A stretch of 47,233 nt of DNA from Alphaproteobacteria bacterium (GTDB lineage: Bacteria > Pseudomonadota > Alphaproteobacteria > Micavibrionales > CSBR16-224). The DNA lies in assembly GCA_021775895.1 (NCBI GenBank), contig JAJFGX010000045.1:1-47233 (forward strand), given 5' to 3'. Positions 27,402-36,204 of this stretch are shown one piece after another (position 1 is the stretch's first letter; the number at the start of each line of letters is the position of its first letter). The translations under genes and the position numbers were made by a program. The notes below the pieces were generated by a model. That model was not told the origin of the DNA. It did not search any database and saw only the letters and a list, made by a program, of their open reading frames with translations.

Positions 27402-27932
27402 ATGATAAATAATTACCAAATAATTGATTATAATGAGTTTGGAATTCCATTTATGGAAGTTCAAGGGGATAGTTTTCTCTATGAAGATCTGTATGAGTTA
27501 GTCGGCTGTCAACAATATATGACTACATTTAATTTAAAAGAAAATAGCCAATCACACAATAATTATGGTGAAGATGTTATAGGAGTTATTTACTATGCTT
27601 CTGAAACTATAGAGCAACTCAGACAAGGTATAGTTCAAAGCATTGATACTTCTTATATTAGAATAGTTTCTCCTAAAGTTAACTTATCAGAGAAGCTAAG
27701 AGCCAAACTAAGGTATTATGATGGAGTGCAAGTTTCAGATATTGAGAATTTAATTGGACAAGTCCTTAAATCTGTTCGTCATGAATATAAAAGTCATATG
27801 GACGAAAAGCCAGATAGACCTTTTTTAAGAGGTGGTGTTCAGGCTATTCCATTTAATGGTGATCATTATGCAGTAAGAGTATCACCTGATGGTCGTCTAG
27901 AGCAATTCTATGCTTTGAAAGATCATACTTAG
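27402..27932 (+). CDS. Hypothetical protein
   Basis: 176 aa, not recognised. No signal peptide or membrane helix; mixed alpha/beta composition, with a charged middle (EKLRAKLRYYDGVQVSDIENL) and a C-terminal segment FNGDHYAVRVSPDGRLEQFY that looks like a short beta-hairpin. Codon use is like that of its neighbours, so it is probably a genuine, old gene. It stands alone between glmM and the convergent serA. Confidence 0.65.
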   Translation: MINNYQIIDYNEFGIPFMEVQGDSFLYEDLYELVGCQQYMTTFNLKENSQSHNNYGEDVIGVIYYASETIEQLRQGIVQSIDTSYIRIVSPKVNLSEKLRAKLRYYDGVQVSDIENLIGQVLKSVRHEYKSHMDEKPDRPFLRGGVQAIPFNGDHYAVRVSPDGRLEQFYALKDHT

Positions 27933-27955
27933 TGTAAGTATAGTCATAATGCATT

Positions 27956-28005
27956 ATTTTAGAGGCCTAGGTAAGGCTTTAAATCAAGTAAAACTACTCT
28001 AAAAT
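27956..28005. terminator. Possible bidirectional terminator between hypothetical gene and serA
   Basis: ATTTTAGAG (27956-27964) pairs with CTCTAAAAT (27997-28005) around a 32-base loop that contains a GCCT/AGGC mini-stem followed by TTTAAA. A+T-rich and overlapping the serA stop, so only a weak candidate. Confidence 0.3.
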
Positions 28006-29582
28006 GACAATATATGCGCCCGCTTGATTTGTGGTAGGGTATTAATTGTTGTCAATGTTTCGGCAGAAATTGGCTCATCAATAGATACCAAAGCAATTGC
28101 TTGATCCTTATTTGGAATACGACCTAAACGAAATGAGGCTACATTTACACCAGCATCACCCAAAACATTACCCAATGCACCGATTAATCCCGGTTTATCA
28201 AGGTTGCGTATAAATAGCATATTTTCTGTAAGTTCTGCCTCAACTGGCACGCCATCAATATTGACTACCCTTGGTAATTCTCCGCCAAATAAAGTGCCAC
28301 TTGCTGTGTATGTATGGTTTTCTGTTGTGACATCTATGCGTATTAGGCTTTGGAAGTTTGCTGTGGTCTCTTTAAAAGTCTCGCTTATATCAATACCTCT
28401 ATCTGCCGCACGAGCTGGCGCATTAACAATATTGACTCCATCTAAAATTGGACGTAGCAAACCAGCTAATAAAACGGCACTAAGTGGTTTAACATTTAAG
28501 GCACTAACTGAGCCTTCATAGGTAATATTTACAGATTTTATCGCACTTTGGGCAATTTGTCCTATTAGCCCGCCTAATTGTTCGGAAAGCTTCATATAGG
28601 GACGAAGTTTTGGTGCATCTTTGGCACTTACTGACGGCATATTAAGTGCATTCTGTACTGCTCCCGTTAGTAAATAATCTGCAATTTGTTCTGCGACTTG
28701 CACGGCGACATTTTCTTGAGCCTCTGCTGTTGATGCGCCTAAATGCGGAGTGCAAATTACTCTTTCATGCCCAAATAGAATATTGTTAGTTGCAGGTTCT
28801 TCTGCATAAACGTCAAGAGCTACGCCAGCTATATGTTGATTATCTAGAGCCTCTTTCAAGTCCTCTTCAATTACTAAAGCACCTCTAGCACAATTAATTA
28901 AGAATGCTCCTTTTTTAGTGTTCTTTAAGAAGTCTGCATTTACCATTCCTTTAGTTTTTTCTGTGGCTGGAGTATGCAAAGTGATGTAATCTGCACGGGA
29001 TAAAAGCTCATCTATATCAACTTTCTCAATTCCTATTGCTTTAGCTTGCTCATCTGTCATGAATGGATCGTGGGCAACTACTCGCATTTGTAGCCCTAAA
29101 GCTCTATTTGCTACAATTTCCCCAATATTTCCACAGCCTATGATACCCAAGGTTTTGCTGTAGAGTTCCTGCCCCATGAAACTTGATTTTTCCCATTTTC
29201 CAGCATGTGTTGATGCATTAGCTTGTGGAATATGACGGCTTAATGCAAACATCATCGCAATCGTATGTTCAGCAGTTGTTATTGCATTAACAAAAGGTGT
29301 ATTCATCACTACAATCCCTGCGTGAGTGGCAGCAGTTTTATCAATATTATCAGTACCTATACCAGCCCTGCCAATAACTTTAAGGTTCTTTGCAGCACTA
29401 ATAATTTCTGGCGTTACTATTGTTGAAGACCTTATAGCCAAACCATCATAATTAGAAATTTTTGATTGTAGCTCTTCGATAGACATATTTGGGCAGAAAT
29501 CAACCTCAACGCCACGGTGCTTGAAAATTTCTTCTGCACGATTGCTCATTTTATCACTGATTAGTACTTTTACTGCTGACAT
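27999..29582 (-). CDS. serA: D-3-phosphoglycerate dehydrogenase
   Basis: 527 aa, the long form. Substrate/NAD domains 1-310 with GRAGIGTDNID near 75-85, NAD loop GIIGCGNIGEIV near 147-158 and CTPHLGASTAEAQENVA near 280-296 with the catalytic histidine; then an allosteric ASB domain (about 320-450) and a C-terminal ACT domain (about 455-527, FIRNLDKPGLIGALGNVLGD). First enzyme of serine synthesis, probably inhibited by serine through the ACT domain. It follows serC by 21 bases on the same strand. Confidence 0.96.
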   Translation of the reverse strand: MSAVKVLISDKMSNRAEEIFKHRGVEVDFCPNMSIEELQSKISNYDGLAIRSSTIVTPEIISAAKNLKVIGRAGIGTDNIDKTAATHAGIVVMNTPFVNAITTAEHTIAMMFALSRHIPQANASTHAGKWEKSSFMGQELYSKTLGIIGCGNIGEIVANRALGLQMRVVAHDPFMTDEQAKAIGIEKVDIDELLSRADYITLHTPATEKTKGMVNADFLKNTKKGAFLINCARGALVIEEDLKEALDNQHIAGVALDVYAEEPATNNILFGHERVICTPHLGASTAEAQENVAVQVAEQIADYLLTGAVQNALNMPSVSAKDAPKLRPYMKLSEQLGGLIGQIAQSAIKSVNITYEGSVSALNVKPLSAVLLAGLLRPILDGVNIVNAPARAADRGIDISETFKETTANFQSLIRIDVTTENHTYTASGTLFGGELPRVVNIDGVPVEAELTENMLFIRNLDKPGLIGALGNVLGDAGVNVASFRLGRIPNKDQAIALVSIDEPISAETLTTINTLPQIKRAHILSF

Positions 29583-29603
29583 TTGATTATACCTTTTTTA
29601 AAG

Positions 29604-30779
29604 TTATGCGGCTTCTTGTTTGTGTTGGCTACGTGTCACAGAATATCCCCAATCAAGCCATTCTAAGAAACACTCAATATTTTTTTGTTCGGTCATACCG
29701 CCGCCCCAAATACGAAAACCAGGGACGGATTCTCGGTGATTGGCAAAATCATATCCAACACCTTCATTTTCCAATAATGCTTGTATTTCTTTGACTATTT
29801 CCCATTGTTTATTATTTTCTAAAGCGACAAACCATGGATCAATAATTTTCAGGCAAATACTAGTGGAAGAACGAATATCTTTAGTTTCTGGCAAGAAATC
29901 AGCCCAATTTGTTTGCTCAACCCAATTTTCAACAGCTATAAGATTGTTAGCGCTACGTTTTATCATACCTGCAAGCCCATTATTATTTTCCACCCATTTC
30001 AGGGCGGATAAACAATCTTCCACGGCCAGCATAGATGGAGTGTTAATAGTCTTGCCAATAAAAGCACCTTCCATAAACTTTCCATTTTTAGTAAGGCTAA
30101 AAACTTTAGGAATAGGCCATTGAGGTCGATAGCTCTCTAAACGTTTAACTGCCCTAGGAGATAGAGCAATCATGCCGTGACCAGCCTCGCTACCAAGGCA
30201 TTTTTGCCATGACCATGTGACAACATCAAGCTTTTCCCAAGGTATATCCATGGCAAATACAGCAGAGGTTGCATCACAAATGGTTAGCCCCTCACGACTA
30301 TCTTTAATCCAATCACCATTTGGAACAGTAACGCCAGAGGTTGTGCCATTCCATGTAAAAACTACATCACGATCTGTATCTATATCATTCATATTTGGCA
30401 AACAGCCAAAATCAGCTTCAAATACTCGTACATCAGAGATTCTTAATTGAGAGACTATATCAACAATCCATATTTTACCAAATACTTCCCATGCTGCAAC
30501 ATCAACGCCTCTACTTCCTAGTAAGTTCCACAGAGCCATTTCAAATGCTCCAGTATCTGAACCAGGGACAATTGCTAGCTTATACTCATCAGGCATTCCT
30601 AAAATAGAATGTGATAAAGATATAACTTCTTGCAATTTTGATAGTTGAGATTTTGATCTATGCGAACGTCCTTGCTGAAAGCCACTTAAGTTATCAAGGC
30701 TCCAATTTGGGTGTTTTACACAGGGCCCTGAAGAAAACTCTGGGTTATTTGGCTGGTTTTTAGGCTTGTTAAAAGACAT
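29604..30779 (-). CDS. serC: Phosphoserine aminotransferase
   Basis: 391 aa PLP enzyme of the alphaproteobacterial/archaeal-type SerC group. Begins NNPEFSSGPCVKHPNW; GRSHRSKSQLSKL near 38-50; PLP lysine in VTWSWQKCLGSEAGHG (near 190-205). Converts 3-phosphohydroxypyruvate to phosphoserine with glutamate. First gene of the serC-serA pair and divergent from serB, so all three serine-pathway genes are together with 75 bases between serC and serB. Confidence 0.95.
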   Translation of the reverse strand: MSFNKPKNQPNNPEFSSGPCVKHPNWSLDNLSGFQQGRSHRSKSQLSKLQEVISLSHSILGMPDEYKLAIVPGSDTGAFEMALWNLLGSRGVDVAAWEVFGKIWIVDIVSQLRISDVRVFEADFGCLPNMNDIDTDRDVVFTWNGTTSGVTVPNGDWIKDSREGLTICDATSAVFAMDIPWEKLDVVTWSWQKCLGSEAGHGMIALSPRAVKRLESYRPQWPIPKVFSLTKNGKFMEGAFIGKTINTPSMLAVEDCLSALKWVENNNGLAGMIKRSANNLIAVENWVEQTNWADFLPETKDIRSSTSICLKIIDPWFVALENNKQWEIVKEIQALLENEGVGYDFANHRESVPGFRIWGGGMTEQKNIECFLEWLDWGYSVTRSQHKQEAA

Positions 30780-30854
30780 GATTGTTTTTACCCCTCTCTT
30801 ATTGCTATAGTCAAATTTATAGTAACTTGTCTTTGACAGAAAATAAAATAAAGA

Positions 30855-31751
30855 ATGAAATATATTTTGACATTAATTGCTGGAACAAAGCAAAAACTAA
30901 ATGCAGATCATATAAAATCTGTGGCAAACATTTGCCCTTATACTTCTATCAATTGGCTTGCAGCTGATAAAGCAGTCGATTTATTTTTTGATGATAATAA
31001 TATTTATAAATATAGATCTACAATTAAAGAAATGATGGACAAAGAGACCATCGATTTTATTATACAGCCAAATGATGAATATCGCCGTAAAAGGCTTTTA
31101 TGTGCTGATATGGACTCAACTTTGATAGAACAAGAATGCCTTGATGAATTAGCAGAGTATATAGGTATTGGTAGTGAAATATCTGCAATCACTGAGCGTG
31201 CGATGAGGGGGGAGCTTGATTTTAATGAGTCACTTACCCAAAGAGTCTCTTTGTTAAAAGGAACACCTGTCTCTGTTCTAAGTGAGGTTTATAAAAGACT
31301 AACCCTAACAAGTGGAGCATTAGAATTAATTCAAACCATGTCTAAACATAGTGCAGCGTGCATTTTAATCTCTGGTGGGTTTACTTTTTTTGCAGACCCA
31401 ATTGCAGAGAGACTTGGTTGTGCTGAATCTTATAGTAATAGTTTTGAGATTCAAGATGATAGGCTAACAGGGCAGGTAATTAGACCTTTTGTTGATGATG
31501 TTCGTAAAGAGCAAATATTAGAGACTGAAAGTAAAAAGAGATCGTTAGATAATAAATTAGTTATGGCAGTAGGAGATGGAGCAAATGATATTCCTATGCT
31601 GAATAAAGCAGGCATAGGTATTGCTTTTAAAGCCAAGCCTGCAACCGAAGAAGCTGTAGAGCATATTATACGCTATAGTGATTTATCTGCCCTTTTATAT
31701 ATTCAAGGTTATACTCAAGAGCGCTTTATTAATAATAAAAATTATGAATGA
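30855..31751 (+). CDS. serB: Phosphoserine phosphatase
   Basis: 298 aa HAD-family enzyme. Small N-terminal domain (1-80), catalytic DMDSTL with D85 and D87 (DxDxT motif), LISGG motif II near 170-175, and GDGANDIPML motif IV near 240-249. Hydrolyses phosphoserine to serine, the last pathway step. A run of six G lies in codons for MRGEL (31206-31211). About 30 bases of its 3' end are repeated, degenerate, at 32439-32471. Confidence 0.95.
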   Translation: MKYILTLIAGTKQKLNADHIKSVANICPYTSINWLAADKAVDLFFDDNNIYKYRSTIKEMMDKETIDFIIQPNDEYRRKRLLCADMDSTLIEQECLDELAEYIGIGSEISAITERAMRGELDFNESLTQRVSLLKGTPVSVLSEVYKRLTLTSGALELIQTMSKHSAACILISGGFTFFADPIAERLGCAESYSNSFEIQDDRLTGQVIRPFVDDVRKEQILETESKKRSLDNKLVMAVGDGANDIPMLNKAGIGIAFKAKPATEEAVEHIIRYSDLSALLYIQGYTQERFINNKNYE

Positions 31752-31820
31752 TAATAAATTGTTAAGGTAATTAATGCTATAAATGAAATAGAGGTTTGTT
31801 AATTTTGGAAGAGATATAGT

Positions 31821-32420
31821 ATGGAAGCAAAAATAGAAAAAAAAGTTCCTGATACATTAGATGAACGTTTATCAGTTCTTGAAACCTTTATAGCACGTCG
31901 TTTTGATGAGCTTTCTGCAGAAATAAATGCAACATCAGTAATGATTGATATGAATGAGGAAGCTTTGGAAAAAAGATTTTCTGAAGTTCTTAAAGTAATG
32001 GACGCTGTTTCTACCTTTCAAGATGGAGGAACTAGTAGTAATTCTGGCTATGAGCTGGACACAGTGGTTAGCGAAACAGAGAAAGCAACAAACGATATAA
32101 TGGACGCCGCTGATCGTATAGATAGTATGCTAAAAAATGAAGATTCTTGGGATAATAAAAAAGAAAGAGATGAGTTATTAGAGGAAATGAGAAAAGATAT
32201 AGAAGCAATTATGATGTCTTGTTCTTTTCAGGATTTAACTGGTCAGCGTATTCATAAGGCAGTAAATAATATTAAGGATGCTGAAAAAAGACTTGAGCAA
32301 ATATTGAAAGATATCGGTATTCAAGTAAGCACTGTGGAAAACTTAAGCGATGATTTAAGACGGGTTGCTACTTCACAAGATGATATAGATATTTTATTTT
32401 CTGCACAAAGAGAAGAATAG
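31821..32420 (+). CDS. cheZ: CheZ-family chemotaxis phosphatase
   Basis: 199 aa, predicted almost wholly helical. The central SFQDLTGQRIHKAV segment contains the CheZ catalytic pair at D138 and Q142, equal in spacing to D143/Q147 of the E. coli protein. The C-terminus TSQDDIDILFSAQ resembles the acidic peptides (as in FliM) that bind phospho-CheY. Likely removes phosphate from CheY to set flagellar switching. No other che genes are nearby. The last 88 bases are repeated at 33132-33219. Confidence 0.8.
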   Translation: MEAKIEKKVPDTLDERLSVLETFIARRFDELSAEINATSVMIDMNEEALEKRFSEVLKVMDAVSTFQDGGTSSNSGYELDTVVSETEKATNDIMDAADRIDSMLKNEDSWDNKKERDELLEEMRKDIEAIMMSCSFQDLTGQRIHKAVNNIKDAEKRLEQILKDIGIQVSTVENLSDDLRRVATSQDDIDILFSAQREE

Positions 32421-32438
32421 CCCCAATTATTGGTCTGC

Positions 32439-32471
32439 GATTTATCTGCTTTTTTATATATTTAAGGCTAT
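32439..32471 (+). repeat. Degenerate copy of the serB 3' end
   Basis: 33 bases, 29 identical to 31680-31712 inside serB. Together with the cheZ remnant at 33132-33219 it marks an old tandem duplication of the serB-end/cheZ segment. Confidence 0.75.
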
Positions 32472-32481
32472 GAAAAAGAAG

Positions 32482-32910
32482 TTAAGGTGTTTTCCTATTT
32501 GGTCTATCTGCCTTTTTAGGACGAGGATCAGAAGGTAATATCTCTAGTAATTCTGGGTCATTATCTACAAAATCCCAGACACTCATGCCTTCAGGGGTTT
32601 GAAATGTTGTATCTGCCCCTTTTTCCAACAGTAAAGAAATAATCTTTTTGTGGCCTTTATTACCTTCAGGGCCGTAAACAGATGCCCAATTCACAGCCAC
32701 TATCAATAAACTATGATTTTCTGGGCGTATAATATGGTTTACATCAACATTCTTTTTATTTATAAGATGTTTGAAGAAGAGATAGCGACCATTTAATGCG
32801 TGATCAGCAGCCTTCTCTTCATTGCTTCTGTTAAGTAGGTCTTTACCTTCGTTCACTGTACCTTCAAAAAGCTGTATTAACCAATGTTTGCCATTGTCTT
32901 CAAATGTCAT
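32482..32910 (-). CDS. Small ankyrin-repeat-like protein
   Basis: 142 aa. Two ankyrin-type helices are recognisable: HSLLIVAVNWASVYG and HKKIISLLLEKGADTTFQTP followed by GMSVWDFV, the usual ankyrin consensus of LL-x-x-GAD-x-x-x-x-T. The first half (about 1-60) may hold a diverged repeat (HALNGRYLFFKHLINKKNVD). The Lys/Pro-rich tail DPRPKKADRPNRKTP is probably flexible. Such proteins mediate protein contacts; the partner is unknown. It sits on the opposite strand between the two cheZ-end copies. Confidence 0.65.
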   Translation of the reverse strand: MTFEDNGKHWLIQLFEGTVNEGKDLLNRSNEEKAADHALNGRYLFFKHLINKKNVDVNHIIRPENHSLLIVAVNWASVYGPEGNKGHKKIISLLLEKGADTTFQTPEGMSVWDFVDNDPELLEILPSDPRPKKADRPNRKTP

Positions 32911-33045
32911 TTTTCTTTTCCAATTTAATTTAAAAGTTGTAGCAACTCAACATATAGCATTATAAAAGATAAAGAAATAGAAACATGACAAATCTGAACA
33001 AGGCATGATAATATAGCTGATTTAAATTTACTAAGGTGGTACTAA

Positions 33046-33219
33046 TTGCTAGGATCAACTAGTAGCAAACTTAAGGCATTATCCGTTATTTATATTATAA
33101 ATCATGCTACTACCTCTGAAGGCTTTGTAAATGTGGAAAACTTAAGCGATGATTTAAGACGAGTTGCTACTTCACAAGATGATATAGATATTTTATTTTC
33201 TGCACAAAGAGAAGAATAG
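33046..33219 (+). CDS. Small chimeric ORF ending in the CheZ C-terminal tail
   Basis: 57 codons from TTG 33046 to TAG. AAGGTGG (33033-33039) is a strong ribosome site six bases ahead, and an in-frame TAA lies right before the TTG. The first 28 residues (MLGSTSSKLKALSVIYIINH and on) are unlike CheZ; the last 29 (VENLSDDLRRVATSQDDIDI and on) equal the cheZ C-terminus, with the CheY-binding-like acidic motif. One base differs from cheZ over 88. A possible promoter (ATGACA, GATAAT 16 bases later) lies near 32983-33010. It may be a real micro-protein or just a duplication scar. It fills the otherwise gene-free gap 32911-33243. Confidence 0.45.
   Translation: MLGSTSSKLKALSVIYIINHATTSEGFVNVENLSDDLRRVATSQDDIDILFSAQREE
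33132..33219 (+). repeat. Duplicate of the cheZ 3' end
   Basis: 88 bases identical, except one (G32363-region versus A here), to 32333-32420, offset 799. In frame with the small ORF starting at 33046. Confidence 0.93.
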
Positions 33220-33243
33220 TCTTAGGGTACGGATCTTATAGAA

Positions 33244-34074
33244 TCACTTCTTTCTAACGTTCACATAAATCATAAACGGTAGATGCTTATCAAGAAAGCG
33301 ATGTATAAACTTAGGAATTTTTATAGGTAATGCTCGTGCAGGAAAGAAGTGATAATATATTTTTTCAACTTCAAAATATGGTGTGAGCATTTCTATAAAT
33401 TCTTGTTTGGTATAAGATTTACCAATTGGATTCTCAGAACCATCATAATGTCTAACAATTTCATCTATATCAGATGTATCTGCTAGTTTTTCACGTCCAC
33501 GCCCTTTTAAACTAACAAGTTTCCCTAACCAGCTCACGAAGCCCCAGTTTCTCAGAATGATATTTTTATAGTAAACTGATAGGCATGCAGTTCCATTTTC
33601 TTCTAATACACGAGCTATTTCAGAGACTGCTTGTTCTGTATTTGGTGTGTGGTGTATAACCCCTTGGCAATTCACATGGCTGAAAGAGCCATTTGCAAAA
33701 CTAAGGTTCTCAGCATTTTCTTTAAATGTTTCTGCCGTTAAATTGTAGTGTTCTAGGCGTTTTTTTGTTAAATCAATTGCTTGTTGAGTAAGGTCAGCAC
33801 TTACCATGTTAATAATAGAGCTACGCTTTTGTAATTCAATAGTCCAAAACCCAGGACCACAACCTAAATCAAGCACTTTATTGCAGTTACTTGGTTCAGG
33901 AAGCATACGATTATCAAATTGCCCAGCATAACAGTCTACAATACAAATTTTGCGGTGTTCTTCAAAATAGTCAAAAGAGCCAGTGTCAGAATTACTCTCA
34001 CCAACAAAAAGTGGGTTGTTTTCCCAGAAATTATATACATCATCAATATTCGCAGTTTTAGGTTCTACAGTCAT
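33244..34074 (-). CDS. Class I SAM-dependent methyltransferase
   Basis: 276 aa, Methyltransf_11-type. Cofactor motif I VLDLGCGPGFWTIEL near 67-81, acidic motif near SADLTQQAIDL, motif NAENLSFANGSFSHVNCQGV and HHTPNTEQAVSEIARVLEENG near 135-155. No membrane part. Substrate unknown: the closest look is to small-molecule or lipid methyltransferases linked to surface glycans. Stands alone, divergent from flhB. Confidence 0.8.
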   Translation of the reverse strand: MTVEPKTANIDDVYNFWENNPLFVGESNSDTGSFDYFEEHRKICIVDCYAGQFDNRMLPEPSNCNKVLDLGCGPGFWTIELQKRSSIINMVSADLTQQAIDLTKKRLEHYNLTAETFKENAENLSFANGSFSHVNCQGVIHHTPNTEQAVSEIARVLEENGTACLSVYYKNIILRNWGFVSWLGKLVSLKGRGREKLADTSDIDEIVRHYDGSENPIGKSYTKQEFIEMLTPYFEVEKIYYHFFPARALPIKIPKFIHRFLDKHLPFMIYVNVRKK

Positions 34075-34208
34075 TATTATCTCTTTTTACATTTGTTATA
34101 CTTCTTATTTATGCCACTATATCTTTAAAATTACCATAGTTTTTTTAGTATATTTTATATATTTAGGTTATAGTTAAAAAATAAATAATAATTAAGGTCA
34201 TTAAATAA

Positions 34209-35285
34209 ATGTCAGAAGAAGACAATACAGACGACAGTCAGAAGACGGAAGAGCCATCGCAGAAGAAATTGCTAGATGCTCGAAATCGTGGTCAAGTTGT
34301 GATGAGTCGTGAGATTAACAACTGGATAATGCTATTTGTCGCTGTGATGGTAATTGCGATGCTTGCACCTAGCGTGATGAGTAAAATGCGGGATAGTTTA
34401 AGTGCATTTTTATCCTCACCACATTCAATGCCAGCTGATGCTTATGGTCTTAAAATGACGGTGCAAGATTTATTAAAGGAAATTGGCTTGATATGGTTTA
34501 TGCCGTTATTGTTTTTATTTATTGGTGCAATGATAGGGCCTTTTGTTCAAATAGGGCCAATGTTCTCTGCCGAATCTATCAAGCCCACTCTTGATAAAAT
34601 ATCAATATTTAAGGGTATCAGCAGATTATTTTCATCAAAGTCATTGATGGAATTTCTGAAAGGGATATTTAAATTATTATTGGTTGGTATGGTTGGTGTA
34701 ATCATACTCATACCCTTTTTTCCAAGTGTAGAACATTTTATATTCTTAGACTTTTCACAAATGTTGGGAGAGCTTCATTTTTTGCTTATTCGGTTATTTA
34801 TTGGTGTTCTGGCAGTATTGGTAGTAATTGCAATTGTAGATTATATGTTTCAACGCCATGATTTTATGAAGCGTATGAGAATGAGCAAGCAAGAGCTAAA
34901 AGAGGAATATAAACAAACAGAGGGTGACCCTCAGGTGAAAGCTCATTTACGTGAATTACGAGAGACTAAAGCTCGCCAACGTATGATGGCATCAGTGCCA
35001 GAGGCAGATGTTGTGATTACTAACCCAACCCATTATGCGATTGCATTAAAATATGATTCAGAGAATATGAATGCACCAATAATGCTAGCTAAGGGTATTG
35101 ATAAAGTTGCTCACCGTATTAAAGATGTTGCTAACGAAAATGATATTCCTGTTATTGAGAATCCGCCATTAACTAGAAGTTTATATGCAGCAATGGAAAT
35201 TGGGCAGATGATACCAGCTGAGCATTATAAAGCGGTAGCAGAAGTTATTTCACATGTATTTAAGCTAAAAAATAAGACGGTTTAA
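34209..35285 (+). CDS. flhB: Flagellar export apparatus protein FlhB
   Basis: 358 aa. N-terminal charged segment with the family signature KTEEPSQKKLLDARNRGQV (about 12-30), four membrane helices to about 210, and the cytoplasmic switch domain with the autocleavage site NPTH at 272-275, which changes export from rod/hook to filament substrates. The injectisome paralogues (SctU family) share this motif, but the length and N-terminus fit FlhB. The usual neighbour fliR is absent; no other structural flagellar gene lies in the window. Confidence 0.93.
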   Translation: MSEEDNTDDSQKTEEPSQKKLLDARNRGQVVMSREINNWIMLFVAVMVIAMLAPSVMSKMRDSLSAFLSSPHSMPADAYGLKMTVQDLLKEIGLIWFMPLLFLFIGAMIGPFVQIGPMFSAESIKPTLDKISIFKGISRLFSSKSLMEFLKGIFKLLLVGMVGVIILIPFFPSVEHFIFLDFSQMLGELHFLLIRLFIGVLAVLVVIAIVDYMFQRHDFMKRMRMSKQELKEEYKQTEGDPQVKAHLRELRETKARQRMMASVPEADVVITNPTHYAIALKYDSENMNAPIMLAKGIDKVAHRIKDVANENDIPVIENPPLTRSLYAAMEIGQMIPAEHYKAVAEVISHVFKLKNKTV

Positions 35286-35350
35286 TTGAGGCAGAACTCA
35301 CTGTATATATTTTACTTAGTAACTCTAAGGACTATTTTTATAGAAATAAC

Positions 35351-35379
35351 TTGACATATATTATATGCCGACTTATTTA
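35351..35379 (+). promoter_or_regulatory. Sigma-70 type promoter of the first LRR-like gene
   Basis: TTGACA (35351-35356), 17-base spacer, TATTTA (35374-35379), followed by AATATGTTTTTATTTTATAG, which is nearly the same as before the second paralogue. Confidence 0.6.
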
Positions 35380-35421
35380 TAATATGTTTTTATTTTATAG
35401 TTATCTATGGGCGTGGTTTTA

Positions 35422-36132
35422 ATGAAGAAGCAATTTAATAATAATTCTAGGGCAAGTACTAGCTCAAATGTCGAGGCAAAAGAGTTCCTTGGTAAGATGG
35501 GTATTGATTATACAGAAAACACAAAAACAGGCGAAATCACTGTTGATGGAAATTTAAATATCTTAAATCAGAATTTAAAAAAGCTACCTGATTTAACTAT
35601 GGTGATAGTTAAAGGCAATTTTTGGTGTTATGGCAACCAATTAACCACTCTTGATGGTTCCCCACAAAATGTTAGTGGTAGTTTTTCTTGTAGTGGCAAT
35701 CAACTAACTAGCCTTGTAGGGTCTCCACAAAGTATTGGCGGTGGCTTTTATTGCTATGGTAATGATTTGACCACTCTTGAAGGTGCACCACAAATCATCG
35801 GCGATGACTTTAGTTGTCATAATAATAAACTAACTAGTCTTATAGGTGCTCCAAAAATTGTTGAGGGTTATTTTAATTGTGATGAAAACCTATTAACTAA
35901 TCTTGCAGGTGCTCCAGAAAGTGTTGGTCTTACATTTTCTTGTATTAACAATCCTAATAAAGAATTAAGATATGAAGAGCCATATGATCAATATTGGATT
36001 GCTCCAACTGAGATAAAACCAATAAAACCAATAAAACAAGTGCCAGATAAGAAAACACGTACACAAAAAATTGCTGACTTCAGACGCTTTGCCAAAGCCC
36101 GTATAAAGAAAACCATAAATTCACACAAATAG
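35422..36132 (+). CDS. LRR-like repeat protein, paralogue 1
   Basis: 236 aa from ATG 35422 (ATG 35407 also possible, but the paralogue shares only the MKKQFNNNS start). Conserved N-terminal region [20 protein letters not shown], then five to six repeats of about 21 residues with consensus xLTSLxGAPxxVGGxFxCxxN, a leucine-rich-repeat-like solenoid known from many phage and bacterial proteins of unknown function. The C-terminus is basic ([20 protein letters not shown]). No signal peptide. Own promoter at 35351. Role unknown; such solenoids usually bind proteins. Confidence 0.75.
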   Translation: MKKQFNNNSRASTSSNVEAKEFLGKMGIDYTENTKTGEITVDGNLNILNQNLKKLPDLTMVIVKGNFWCYGNQLTTLDGSPQNVSGSFSCSGNQLTSLVGSPQSIGGGFYCYGNDLTTLEGAPQIIGDDFSCHNNKLTSLIGAPKIVEGYFNCDENLLTNLAGAPESVGLTFSCINNPNKELRYEEPYDQYWIAPTEIKPIKPIKQVPDKKTRTQKIADFRRFAKARIKKTINSHK

Positions 36133-36133
36133 A

Positions 36134-36162
36134 TTGACATATGCATTTCATTCAGCTATTTG
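36134..36162 (+). promoter_or_regulatory. Sigma-70 type promoter of the second LRR-like gene
   Basis: TTGACA (36134-36139), 17-base spacer, TATTTG (36157-36162), starting one base after the stop of the first paralogue. The downstream leader is nearly identical to that of the first gene. Confidence 0.55.
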
Positions 36163-36204
36163 TAATATGTTTTTATTTTATAGTTATCTATAGGCATGGT
36201 TTTA

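Noticed and set aside
31206-31211. Six-G run in serB as a phase-variation site
   Set aside because: Short, frame is intact, and serine synthesis is an unlikely target.
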